Of a DNA stretch of 64,000 nt, positions 56,087-64,000 are shown one piece after another (position 1 is the first letter of the stretch; each line of letters opens with the position of its first letter). The position numbers were made by a program, and so were the translations under genes. This stretch comes from Lunularia cruciata (lineage: Eukaryota; Streptophyta; Marchantiopsida; Lunulariales; Lunulariaceae), in contig OX419756.1 in the NCBI GenBank assembly GCA_948567375.1, positions 1,741,001 through 1,805,000 on the forward strand, read 5' to 3'. The notes beneath the pieces are model-generated. The model saw only the letters and a program-made list of their open reading frames with translations, was not told where the DNA came from and made no database searches.

Positions 56087-57940
56087 CATTATTTGTGATT
56101 TCCCACTATCATTAAAGTTTCATATCAAAAGAAATGAAAAAAGATGGTCAAAAAATTTTGTTTTTCAAGACTCCACAAAAATCTACTCACTCTCCTCAAA
56201 TTCTTCTTGCATCTCTTGAGCAAGCATATCTTCTAAGTCAAGCTTTGTAATTAATTTAGTATATCATGTGTATATTTACATCCCATATCATAGTTTGTTC
56301 TTGGCCCAAATCCATTCTTGAGTTTTTTTTGATGTTATTCTCCCATGTTTAAGCTAGAACCTTCTTCATATTCTCCTAATACATGATTATAGCATAAAAC
56401 TTGTCATACATTTCTTGAGGTCCATATTTGAAGTAAATTTCTTTAGATACTTAATATTTTTATCAAGAAAGGGAAAGTTTTCTTTGCTTTTGCTTTATAG
56501 AAGTTATTATATTTAAAAGGAGAAGTTGCTAACAAGTTATTCCCCATCAAATGAGGGAAATTTTACTTTCAAATTGCCAATCATGGTGCTTGTAGTACTT
56601 GGAAAGTTTTTCTTTCTTTTTCTATTCTTTTTATCTTGAGTACAAAAATGTATTGTTTGTGTATTATGAGAGGTATTCCTTTGTTATATATTCTTTTATG
56701 GAGAGGAAGGTTGGTTCACCAAAAACTGCTTACATCTTTGGGAAGATTGTAAGCCAAAGGAACCATTGTTCCTTTGGTTTAAAAGAACTCTCAACCAAAG
56801 AATTTTGATGATGAAGGAATTGTTAGCCAAAATAATTTGATGATGAAGGAAGCTTGGCCAAAGGCAACAGATTTTGAATATTGGCAAAAGACATCTTCAA
56901 TCTCATCAAAGAGTGGAGGAAGTAACTTTGGAAGATGACTGTTTGTACCTATCAGGATGCAAAACACAAGAGACAACAAATTGAAAATGGATTGATGAGT
57001 GATAAATTAGAGCCTTAGGTTATAAATCAGATGTTCTTATTACAAATATCTTATTTTTAGCTTGATTTAATATTCAAGCCAAATTTAAACCTAATAAGTG
57101 CATGCAAATGGAAATTTGAGTATTAACTTTATGAATTTAAGTATAAAGTGAATGATCTATTGAGGAGGACAACGACTTGGAGTAGTTGTTTGCCTAGAAT
57201 ATTTTTTATGGTATTTGAGGAAGTTCTTAGTAGAAAGAGCAAGCAAAGGCCTTGAAAACTTAAAAATTGATAGAGAGGAGATGGTAGCTTGGAGGGAACT
57301 CTTAAGGATGTTTCACCTTACTTCCTCTTGTTGGATTAAATTACACATTGGGAGCAATTATGCAAGAGATATAATGTGGAAAGAATTGGCACAAAGACAA
57401 TCTTTGGGTATCCCAAAGGAATGGATGGAAGACTCTAGCAATAGGTTCTAGGAAATAAGATGGCCAAAAGAAGGTAGTCACATCTTCTATTCTCAAAATG
57501 TTGAGATTAGGAAGATGGATTCTAACTTCATAAAGGTTGCAAAAGGAGTGGTTTATAGTCCATTACCAAGACCAAGCAAAGAAGATAGTTGTGAAAGTAA
57601 TGATGAAGTTATTTCAAACTACCTACCTATCAAGAAACCATACAATCTCCTTTGAGAATCTATTTGCAATAGAGGTAGTTGATGAGGCATGCATATTTTG
57701 TGACTACACCCAAAAGATGTACAATATCTTTGTCATGAAGGGGCAATAATATTTGGTGCACTCACCTTTCACTTCAATCTATGGATTGGGTTCCTTATTG
57801 CCAAAAAAAGTAGAGTTGAATGAATATTTAATTATGGCTACTTGGTAAACTAGCCAAAAGAAGTAGTAGTGATCCAGGCAATTCAAGGCTACAATGCAAA
57901 GTTCTTAGAATTAGCTATGCTAGAGTTCCAACAAGGTCTT
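56087..57940. other. No recognised gene; broken charged open frames
   Basis: A plus-strand reading around 57,215-57,750 gives two open stretches (78 and 70 codons), beginning MRKFLVERASKGLENLKIDR, without a known domain. They are probably parts of a decayed element, since they abut D2, but no RT, integrase or Gag signature is visible. Confidence 0.35.
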
Positions 57941-58031
57941 TGTTGTGCACATATACATTGCTATCAACATCATATACTATAAAAGTACATCTCATATATA
58001 AAGTCACACATGAACTCCAAAGATCCACAAT
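57941..58031 (-). repeat. D2 terminal repeat B2
   Basis: On the minus strand this 91-bp stretch runs from ATTGTGGATCTTTGGAG to GTGCACAACA. It matches D2 B1 (58,430-58,520) in the same order and at the same length, and D1 B1/B2 with deletions. Confidence 0.85.
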
Positions 58032-58427
58032 AAAGCAATGTCCCAAACCTGAAACTTAACACTCAATGTACATTGCAAATAGGCCTTGATCATATTTTCA
58101 AGTCACACTCACTCTAGCTAAGAGAATCACGGTGACACTTGCTGGCCTCTATCCACTATAAACAACAACTTGAATGCTCAAAATAGAAGAAGTGAGCTCT
58201 TTGGAGCTGCACTTTGAGGTATACCTTTATTGGAGTGGCTAGGAATCTAACCATACTGATGCATCTAATGGTGAAAATGGTAGCTTCAATGGGGCAATCA
58301 ATCAAATTAATACCATATCTAACCACCTCTAAGTATCTCTTGAGCAACTATTGATAATATAGTAATTGCCAAAACTAACACTCTAGTGTCCTAGCAAACT
58401 AGCTCCAATGCTACAAATGTTGTGACA
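58032..58427 (-). repeat. D2 terminal repeat A2
   Basis: On the minus strand it starts TGTCACAACATTTGTAG and shares with D1 A2 the GGACACTRGAGT segment, the AGCTCCAAAGAGCTCACTTCT segment and the final stretch before ATTGTGG. It is shortened by internal deletions. Confidence 0.85.
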
Positions 58428-58429
58428 AC

Positions 58430-58520
58430 TATTGTGCATATATACATTAATATCAAAATCATATATTATAGATGAACAACTCATATTGAAAGTCAAACAT
58501 GAACTCCAAAGACTCACAAT
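58430..58520 (-). repeat. D2 terminal repeat B1
   Basis: A second 91-bp B copy lies on the internal side of A2, separated from it by two bases exactly as in D1. It is preceded on the minus strand by AAGGGAGCT and by sequence matching D1 24,600-24,643. Confidence 0.85.
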
Positions 58521-59999
58521 AGCTCCCTTAGTTGGCAATTAGGTCCCTCTAACTCTAGATAACCATCTATTTTACGTATGTGGCATGCTTTATTGTGAGC
58601 AAACATCATGAGTTGGCTGTTTTTGAGCCCCATCAAGAGTTGTGATCTAGTGTATTATGGATATACAGAATCACCTAGATAGAACCAATAGATTTAAAGG
58701 TCTATAATCTCCCTCTCAAATTGTAGCATAACATAAGGTATCCCCATGCTAAGCAATTCCTAAGTTCTCTAAAGACATCAAAATCACTTTTCAAAAGATC
58801 TCTACCCATTGAGAACATATGCTCACCCATACAGCCAAATCATCCAAGTCCAAAACTATAACCGCATCACAATGAATGGCTACAAGTAGATCTAGATCTT
58901 GGCCATAAAGAGAAAGATGCTAAGGAAGCCTGTTGGCTGAAAAAATAGCTCATAGCTAAGCAAGGTAAATGCAAATCTCAAGCTCCTAAGTGGCCTATCT
59001 ACAAACCATACTTATGCAATGCTCTTTTCACCATTTGAATCACTCTCTTTGCTAAATCATCTACCTTAGGGTGATCTTGGGAGGTAGTACGGTGATCAAT
59101 CAAGTGCTTGTCACACAAGACTTGAAAATCCCAAAAACTATATACCTTGATCAATCAAGACCTCAACTAAGGCACCAAAATGACTAACAATCTAATCCAA
59201 GAACAAGTAAACCATCCCTTCACTAGACTTGTCAAGAATCACCACCAAATCAATCCATTTGGAGAAGTGCTCTACCATAACCAAAACATACCAATGATGT
59301 CTCACAATCAATGATAAAAGCCCAAAATCAAGCATTAATCCAACCCATGATAGATAATGGATATGATTGAGGCATAAGAAAATTTAATAATGCTCTAACT
59401 TGGTCACAAACCACACATCTAACAACAAATTAATGTACATTGGTTTGCATATTGCACTACCAATGATAACTCTAAAGTAAATTATATGCTTACTTTATTC
59501 CAAAATGTCATAGTTCCTCATGAGCATGTTGTACCATCTATGGTCGCTAAGATAGAAGGAGTATTACTTGTACTCTACCATCTTCCAACATCAAAGAAGA
59601 TGTTTGCATTCCAATCTAAATTGTTTGGCTTGTTGAAGGACATTATTTATCTCCTTGGCACCAATTATGCTACTATAACATTAGTGCAAAGATAGTCTAT
59701 CACCAACACATCATCATGAACATCTCAACTCTAGATCTAAGACCTTGACAACTTCTTGTATTTATACTAAGAGAGATACCATTAGAGTCTCAATCAATAT
59801 ACATATAAAGGTAGATGCATGCCAACTTGATACCATCTCCTCATTCTTCTCACCATGCCAATGTTCTCTGGTCTGATCTTGATGGCTAATATATAGATTT
59901 CTAGTTAGCTCATCTACATCATGATTCACCACTCTAGGTCTATGAATAACCATTCATGTAAAATTAGAGCACATTATATAAATTCCTTGAAAGCTTATC
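58521..59999 (-). pseudogene. D2 integrase and RNase H-end remnant
   Basis: Minus-strand pieces match D1: the integrase tail (about 58,650-58,900), the DHRTTSQDHPKVDDLAKRV segment with the third catalytic acidic site (about 59,060-59,110, where AER has become AKR), sequence for the core around 59,200-59,300 and, at 59,953-59,762, HRPRVVNHDVDELTRN with DQTREHWHGEKNEEMVSSWH, the end of RNase H and the linker to integrase. The first catalytic sites are too decayed to judge. Numerous stops; AT content is raised relative to D1, as expected for older, methylated copies. Confidence 0.82.
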
Positions 60000-60484
60000 T
60001 ATAACAATATGGAGTCTACCGACAAGTTAGTCAAGACCCAAATTAGCCAAGAATTATAAGAATATTCTAGAAGTATCTAAGAAGCTACTTGGTACTTTCC
60101 AAGTATGGTAATATGCATACCAAGTGGTGACTTCTAGGAAGAAGTTTTTTGAGAAACTTCTCGGCTAGCTTAGCATACACACCAAGTAGGTAGCTTCTAA
60201 AAGGAAGCTTAATGGAAAGCTTCTAACTAGCTTAGCTTGCACACCAAGTAGATGGCTTCTAAAAGGAAGCTACTTGAGAAACTTCCCAATTAACTTGGCT
60301 TGCACTCCAAAAAGATGACTTTCAAGAAGCTTCTTGAGAATCTTCTCAATGAGCCTTGTATAATCCCTATAAATACCAAAGCCCAAGCTCATGCTAGGCA
60401 TTTGAAGTTACCTTCATTCAAGTGTCCTAATGTGATCTTTCACTCCGGTCTTCCATTCTCTATTTCTCTTTTTGGTCTTTTACA
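60000..60484 (+). repeat. G1-2 5' LTR
   Basis: This 485-bp LTR starts TATAACAATATGGAG (TG changed to TA) and ends GGTCTTTTACA. It contains three imperfect units of about 62 bp with AGCTAGCTTAGC and AAGTAGGTAGCTTCTAAAAGG-like sequence, one more than the left LTR of G1-1. The core promoter TATAAATA lies at 60,368-60,375. Confidence 0.9.
60368..60375 (+). promoter_or_regulatory. TATA box in G1-2 LTR
   Basis: TATAAATA is conserved in all three G1 LTRs of the window and precedes the conserved CCAAAGCCCAAGCTCATGCTAGG segment, where transcription would be expected to start. Confidence 0.7.
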
Positions 60485-60503
60485 TTGCTATTAAAGTAGA
60501 AAT
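60485..60503 (+). promoter_or_regulatory. G1-2 primer-binding site, mutated
   Basis: TTGCTATTAAAGTAGAAATG follows the LTR. Its counterpart in G1-1 is TTGGTATCAAAGTAATGGG, so two key bases of the tRNA-iMet match are lost. Confidence 0.65.
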
Positions 60504-60849
60504 GGGATGGATGGAATTTATGGATCATCCATAAATTCATTTTTGCCAAACCATTGGGGTTACCCAAACACCATTTCACACAATTCATTGTCTCATGTTT
60601 GGGCAAATTTTTTTCAATACAATCACCTTGTTTGATGAATCCTTGGTATTTCCATGGTAACTTATGGAGAACTGTGTGCATGTTGCATCTACTTGTTAAA
60701 TTAGATAAATTATAGATATTTTGATAGAGTAATAGCCATGGCAGAAACACCCAATGTTATCATTGCATGTAACAACAAATTGAGCACCTTGCTTTATTGT
60801 TGGAGAAATGAGACTATCAATAACAAGAGCATATAAAGAGAGCACCAAT

Positions 60850-61620
60850 TCAAGAACAAGGAGAGAAAATCTAATTTCCAAAACCCAAGGTATTCAAAGG
60901 CAAGAATCTCTCAAGCATAGTAGAGAATTTTTTGTTTGATTGTAAATGTTATTTTGAAGCTCCAAATCTTCAAGATGAGAGGAAACAGATTCTCTTGGCT
61001 TCAAGCCAATTGGATGGAGTGGAAAATATTTGGTGGAGGTTCCAAGTGGAATGATTTGAATAGTGAGTTGTTGCACCAATCTTGACATGAGTAGAATTCA
61101 AGAGTGCAATAATTGGTTGATTCTGAGCTATAGATGCCACATAAGCCATACAAGATAGATTGGCAAAGTTGAAGCAAATTAGCTCTATAAGAAGCTATAT
61201 CACATAGTTATAGACCACCATTATGTAAATTCTAGATATAATAGAAGGTGAAGATTTTTCAAGGGCTTGAAGTCATACATCAAGTTGGGATTGACCACAC
61301 AAGAGCACAAAGACTTGGAGAAAGCCATGTAGTTGGTTGAACAATTTGATTCCTTGGTTAAGACAACTTGGTATTGATCTCAACCTTCATCAAACTTGCC
61401 CACACACTACACACGGGTGGAGGAGCCAACACCAATGGAGATCAATGCTATCCAATAGAATCACTTGGCCCTCTAGATAAAGAAAGATTGCAACAAAATG
61501 GGGGTTTCTTTTATTGTTGCCAAATTAGGCATCACATTATTGATATCTGCTCAAGAATGGATGACCTTGACAAATAGCACAAATGGAGTTTGTGAAGGAT
61601 GATGGTCAAGGAAACAAGAA
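60850..61620 (+). pseudogene. G1-2 Gag remnant
   Basis: Plus-strand fragments match the G1-1 Gag region, for example NRFSWLQANWMEW (about 60,985-61,025). Near 61,495 a cysteine/histidine-rich piece (GFFYCCQIRHHIIDIC) sits where the G1-1 knuckle-like segment lies. No long frame survives. It would have been the particle protein. Confidence 0.55.
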
Positions 61621-61689
61621 ATACCTGTAGGAGAACTTGAGGCACCTATTGAGAACTTGATTAGTTCCAACTGGATTGAAGGCTTGGCC

Positions 61690-61795
61690 TATGCAAGTTT
61701 GCTTCATTTGCAAGGTATGATATTTGATCATAGGTGTAGGATTTTGGTTGATTTTGGGAGTTCAAAGAATTGCATGTCCATGCAATGAACAAATA
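61690..61795 (+). pseudogene. G1-2 aspartic protease remnant
   Basis: GMIFDHRCRILVDFGSSKNC matches the G1-1 protease active-site strand, again with F where S or T is usual. Because both copies share this change, it may be an inherited feature of the family and not independent decay. Confidence 0.65.
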
Positions 61796-62224
61796 AATTA
61801 AATATTCCTATCAAACCAATAACTAGAAGTAGATTGATGATGGTTGATGGTAGAAAGGAGTTCTATATTTTGTACTTCACATCCTGTTATATTTAAGATT
61901 GTGAGTATTTTGTATGTATGAGGTTTGTAATGGAACCTCTACACTATGATGTCATTCTCAATTTTCCTTGGCTTAAAAATCATAAGATTCAACACTAAGG
62001 TAAAAAATACCAATTAGGTTGTTTGATATTTTTGAGTAATGAATCCAAGAATAGTCAGTCCCAAGATGGGAAGTTATCAATAAAGTAGCCATAGAGCAAG
62101 CTCTGGAGGAAGATAAGACTATTTTTATAATGTGGATCAAGGCAATTGCGCATGGAGAATCTAATGAGAGCTAGAAGCCTCATCAAGCAATGGTTGATCA
62201 AATAGTTTAGGAGTTTGCAAATAT

Positions 62225-62746
62225 TTTTTGTATGATTTGCCAAAAGGATTACCTTCCAATTATGATATTCCCTTCAAGATTGAGTTATTACCAAGAAGTA
62301 CTCTAGTGAGTAGATCAATCTATTGGCTCTCACCAAAGGAGTTTAATGATTTTTCAACAACACTAATGGAGTTGTTGGAAAAGGATTCCATATGAAATAG
62401 CACTTCTCCTTGGACAACATTGGTACTATTTATTTTAAAGTAGGATGAAGGACTTTGTTTTTGTATTGATTATTGTGGCCTCAATAAACACAAAATGAAG
62501 AATATATATCCCTTGCTTTGCATTAATGAACTGCATAATCAATTGAGTGAAGCATGATATTTCTCTTAGTTGGATCTTCAAAGTGATTATGGGCAGATTC
62601 CCAGTGATAGGGAGGATCTGCACAAGACTACCTTTTGCACAAGGTATGGGTATTTTGAATTGAGAGTTTTACCTTTTGGCCTCATTAATGCTCCACTTGT
62701 CTTCATAGCTCAGATGCATTAGGTGTTGATAGGCTATTGGATTAGT
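62225..62746 (+). pseudogene. G1-2 reverse transcriptase, first part
   Basis: The reading gives LPKGLPSNYDIPFKIELLP, SRSIYWLSPKEFND, CIDYCGLN, YFS.LDLQSDYGQI, FCTRYGYFELRVLPFGLINA and then stops at 62,746 in LLD, where D3 is inserted. The motifs are those of Ty3/gypsy RT up to the strand before the active site. Several stops. Confidence 0.85.
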
Positions 62747-63308
62747 TGTTGTGCATATAAACATCACTACACAACATACATCAATGTCAACATCACCCAC
62801 TATAGAAGCACAACTCACACATAAGTCATACATAAAATCTAAAATGCCACAATAATCAGATTGTTTACAACTCAAATCACTTGAACTCAGATCAATACTT
62901 GATCTGATCCTCAACAACTTGCCAACAATAGAGTAATGATTATAGTCAAGCCACACCCACTCTAGCTAAGAGAATCTAGGTGATGCTTGCCGGCTTTTGT
63001 CCACTCTAACCAAGAACTCAAGGCTCAACATCAGAGAAGTGAGCTCTTTGGAGCTGCACTTCCAAGGTATACTCCTAATTTTGACCTCATTTTCACCTCC
63101 ATTAGGCCTCATCCCAACGGTCCTATTGACGGCACATGATGGTGTGGACGGTGTAAGCAACGGTGGGCCCTGCCATAAGTCAATACCATAAACACAAAAT
63201 CTAACCATTGGAAAGTAGTCTATGAGTAATTGCCAAATACCTCTAACTACTATCATTGGAACTCCAGTGTCCAAGCAATCTAGATGCAACTCTACAAATG
63301 GCGTGACA
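62747..63308 (-). repeat. D-family solo terminal repeat D3 (A-B unit) in G1-2 RT
   Basis: On the minus strand this 562-bp unit starts TGTCACGCCATTTGTAG and ends GCACAACA. It is an A repeat running straight into a B repeat with the CTGATTATTGTGG junction seen in D1 A2-B2. It is flanked by TAGT (62,743-62,746) and TGGT (63,309-63,312), a 4-bp target duplication with one mismatch. Removing it and one copy rejoins the RT reading as LLD-stop-YVMVFLDDILIYS, where the TAG stands for an expected Gln. This is the product expected from recombination between A1 and A2 of an integrated D element. Confidence 0.9.
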
Positions 63309-63720
63309 TGGTACGTGATGGTATTCTTGGATGATATTTTAATCTATAGCAAGACAAAGGTAGAACATACAAACCACATGCAAGAAGTCCTAAGATGACT
63401 ATGTCAATGAAAGTTTTATTGCAAAAAGTCAAAATGTGCCTTTTGGCAAAACAAGTTACCTTCTTGGGTCAGAAGATATCATTGGAGGGAATCAAGATAG
63501 AAGAAGAAAAAATCAATGTCATTATTGATTGGCCTACTTTGAAGGATGCCACAAAAGTATGGGCATTTAATGGATTGGCAAGTTTAGGTTGTATTGATGG
63601 TTCATCCGCTATTATGCTCATGTGGCCACACCATTTACCAACCCCTTGCGAAAGAACACAAGCTTTCCATGGACCATCAAGCACAAAGAAGCATTCTAGA
63701 AGTTGAAACAGATGGTGCCT
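63309..63720 (+). pseudogene. G1-2 reverse transcriptase, second part
   Basis: After the solo repeat the reading gives VMVFLDDILIYSKTKVEH with the catalytic aspartates, then KSKCAFWQNK and KVWAFNGLASLG, and FIDGSSAIM-like connection sequence. One or more frameshifts lie near 63,395-63,430. Confidence 0.85.
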
Positions 63721-64000
63721 TCAAGACCTATACTTCAACCACACATATATATAACTTCAACTACCTTGTGTGGTTGATTTTGATGCTTCTAAATTTGCCA
63801 TTGGAACCATGTTGCATCATGAATTCCCAGATGGGTTACATCCCATTGCCATTACATCTTGCCAAATAAACACCATAGAAAGGAATTACTCTTCTTGAGA
63901 TTGGGAACAATTAGCAATGGTATATATCACCAACATATGGAGGCACTACCTCTTGAGAAACAAGTGATCATGCAAACCAATCACAAATCCTTGTCATATA
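63721..64000 (+). pseudogene. G1-2 RNase H, cut by window end
   Basis: The segment gives DASKFAIGTMLHHEFPDGLH with the first catalytic Asp, IERNYSS.DWEQLAMVYI around the Glu, WRHYLLR and QTNHKSLSY at the window edge. It would degrade the RNA in RNA:DNA hybrids. Stops and a frameshift are present. Confidence 0.85.

Larger units (their letters stand above)
57941..59999 (-). mobile_element. D-family element D2, 3' half, interrupted by G1-2
   Basis: On the minus strand this is the 3' part of a second, more diverged D element. From its outer end inward it has B2 (57,941-58,031), A2 (58,032-58,427), a 2-bp spacer, B1 (58,430-58,520), a polypurine stretch and then coding sequence matching D1 from the integrase tail back to RNase H. 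Sequence equivalent to the D1 PHD finger is missing between about 58,560 and 58,700. The element stops at 59,999, within RNase H, where G1-2 begins; its 5' half would lie beyond G1-2, outside the window. Confidence 0.88.
60000..64000 (+). mobile_element. Ty3/gypsy element G1-2 (runs off the window), inserted in D2
   Basis: This is a plus-strand copy of the G1 family: 5' LTR (60,000-60,484), a mutated primer-binding site, decayed Gag, protease at about 61,700, RT from 62,225, an inserted D-family solo repeat at 62,747-63,308, RT continuing from 63,309 and RNase H to the window end. Integrase and 3' LTR lie outside. It interrupts D2 within its RNase H sequence, so it is younger than D2 and older than D3. 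Confidence 0.9.

Overview
The window looks like a piece of a large, repeat-rich land-plant nuclear genome. Its only intact protein gene is a two-exon bHLH transcription factor of the TMO5/bHLH30-32 type, with a canonical GT-AG intron. Nearly everything else is decayed transposable elements, many nested in one another. I cannot place the species; an early-diverging or large-genome land plant (bryophyte, lycophyte, fern or gymnosperm) would fit. All element reading frames are broken, mostly by TAG and TGA stops, as expected from C-to-T decay at methylated sites.

Layout. (1) 1-11,050: a Ty1/copia element (C1, + strand). It is split by a Ty3/gypsy element (G1-1, - strand, 2,707-8,175, 5-bp target duplication) and by a Tigger/pogo-like DNA transposon (8,764-10,945, TA duplication). 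(2) 11,050-14,790: no gene; one patch of degenerate tandem repeats. (3) 14,790-26,000: a 3' fragment of a C2H2/restriction-endonuclease-type LINE, split by a 10-kb Ty3/gypsy-like element (D1, 15,231-25,312). (4) 26,000-40,000: a low-repeat island holding the bHLH gene (35,113-37,299). (5) 40,000-43,256: a longer decayed copy of the same LINE on the - strand. (6) 43,257-57,940: AT-rich sequence with a gypsy remnant (G2) and three solo LTRs of one family. (7) 57,941-64,000: a second, - strand D-family copy (D2), cut by a second G1 element (G1-2, + strand, running off the window), which is itself cut by a D-family solo terminal repeat (D3).

The key system is the D family. D1 encodes, in order, Gag with two zinc knuckles, an aspartic protease, a complete-looking DNMT3-like C5 cytosine methyltransferase domain, reverse transcriptase/RNase H, a DDE integrase and a C-terminal PHD finger. 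It thus joins a DNA-methylation writer and a likely histone reader to a retrotransposon. Its terminal repeats are not ordinary LTRs. They have the split form A1-internal-B1-A2-B2, known from Ngaro/PAT-type DIRS elements, yet the element uses a DDE integrase and makes a 4-bp target duplication. D2 shows the same B1-A2-B2 3' end, so this is a family trait, and D3 is the A-B product expected from A1 x A2 recombination.
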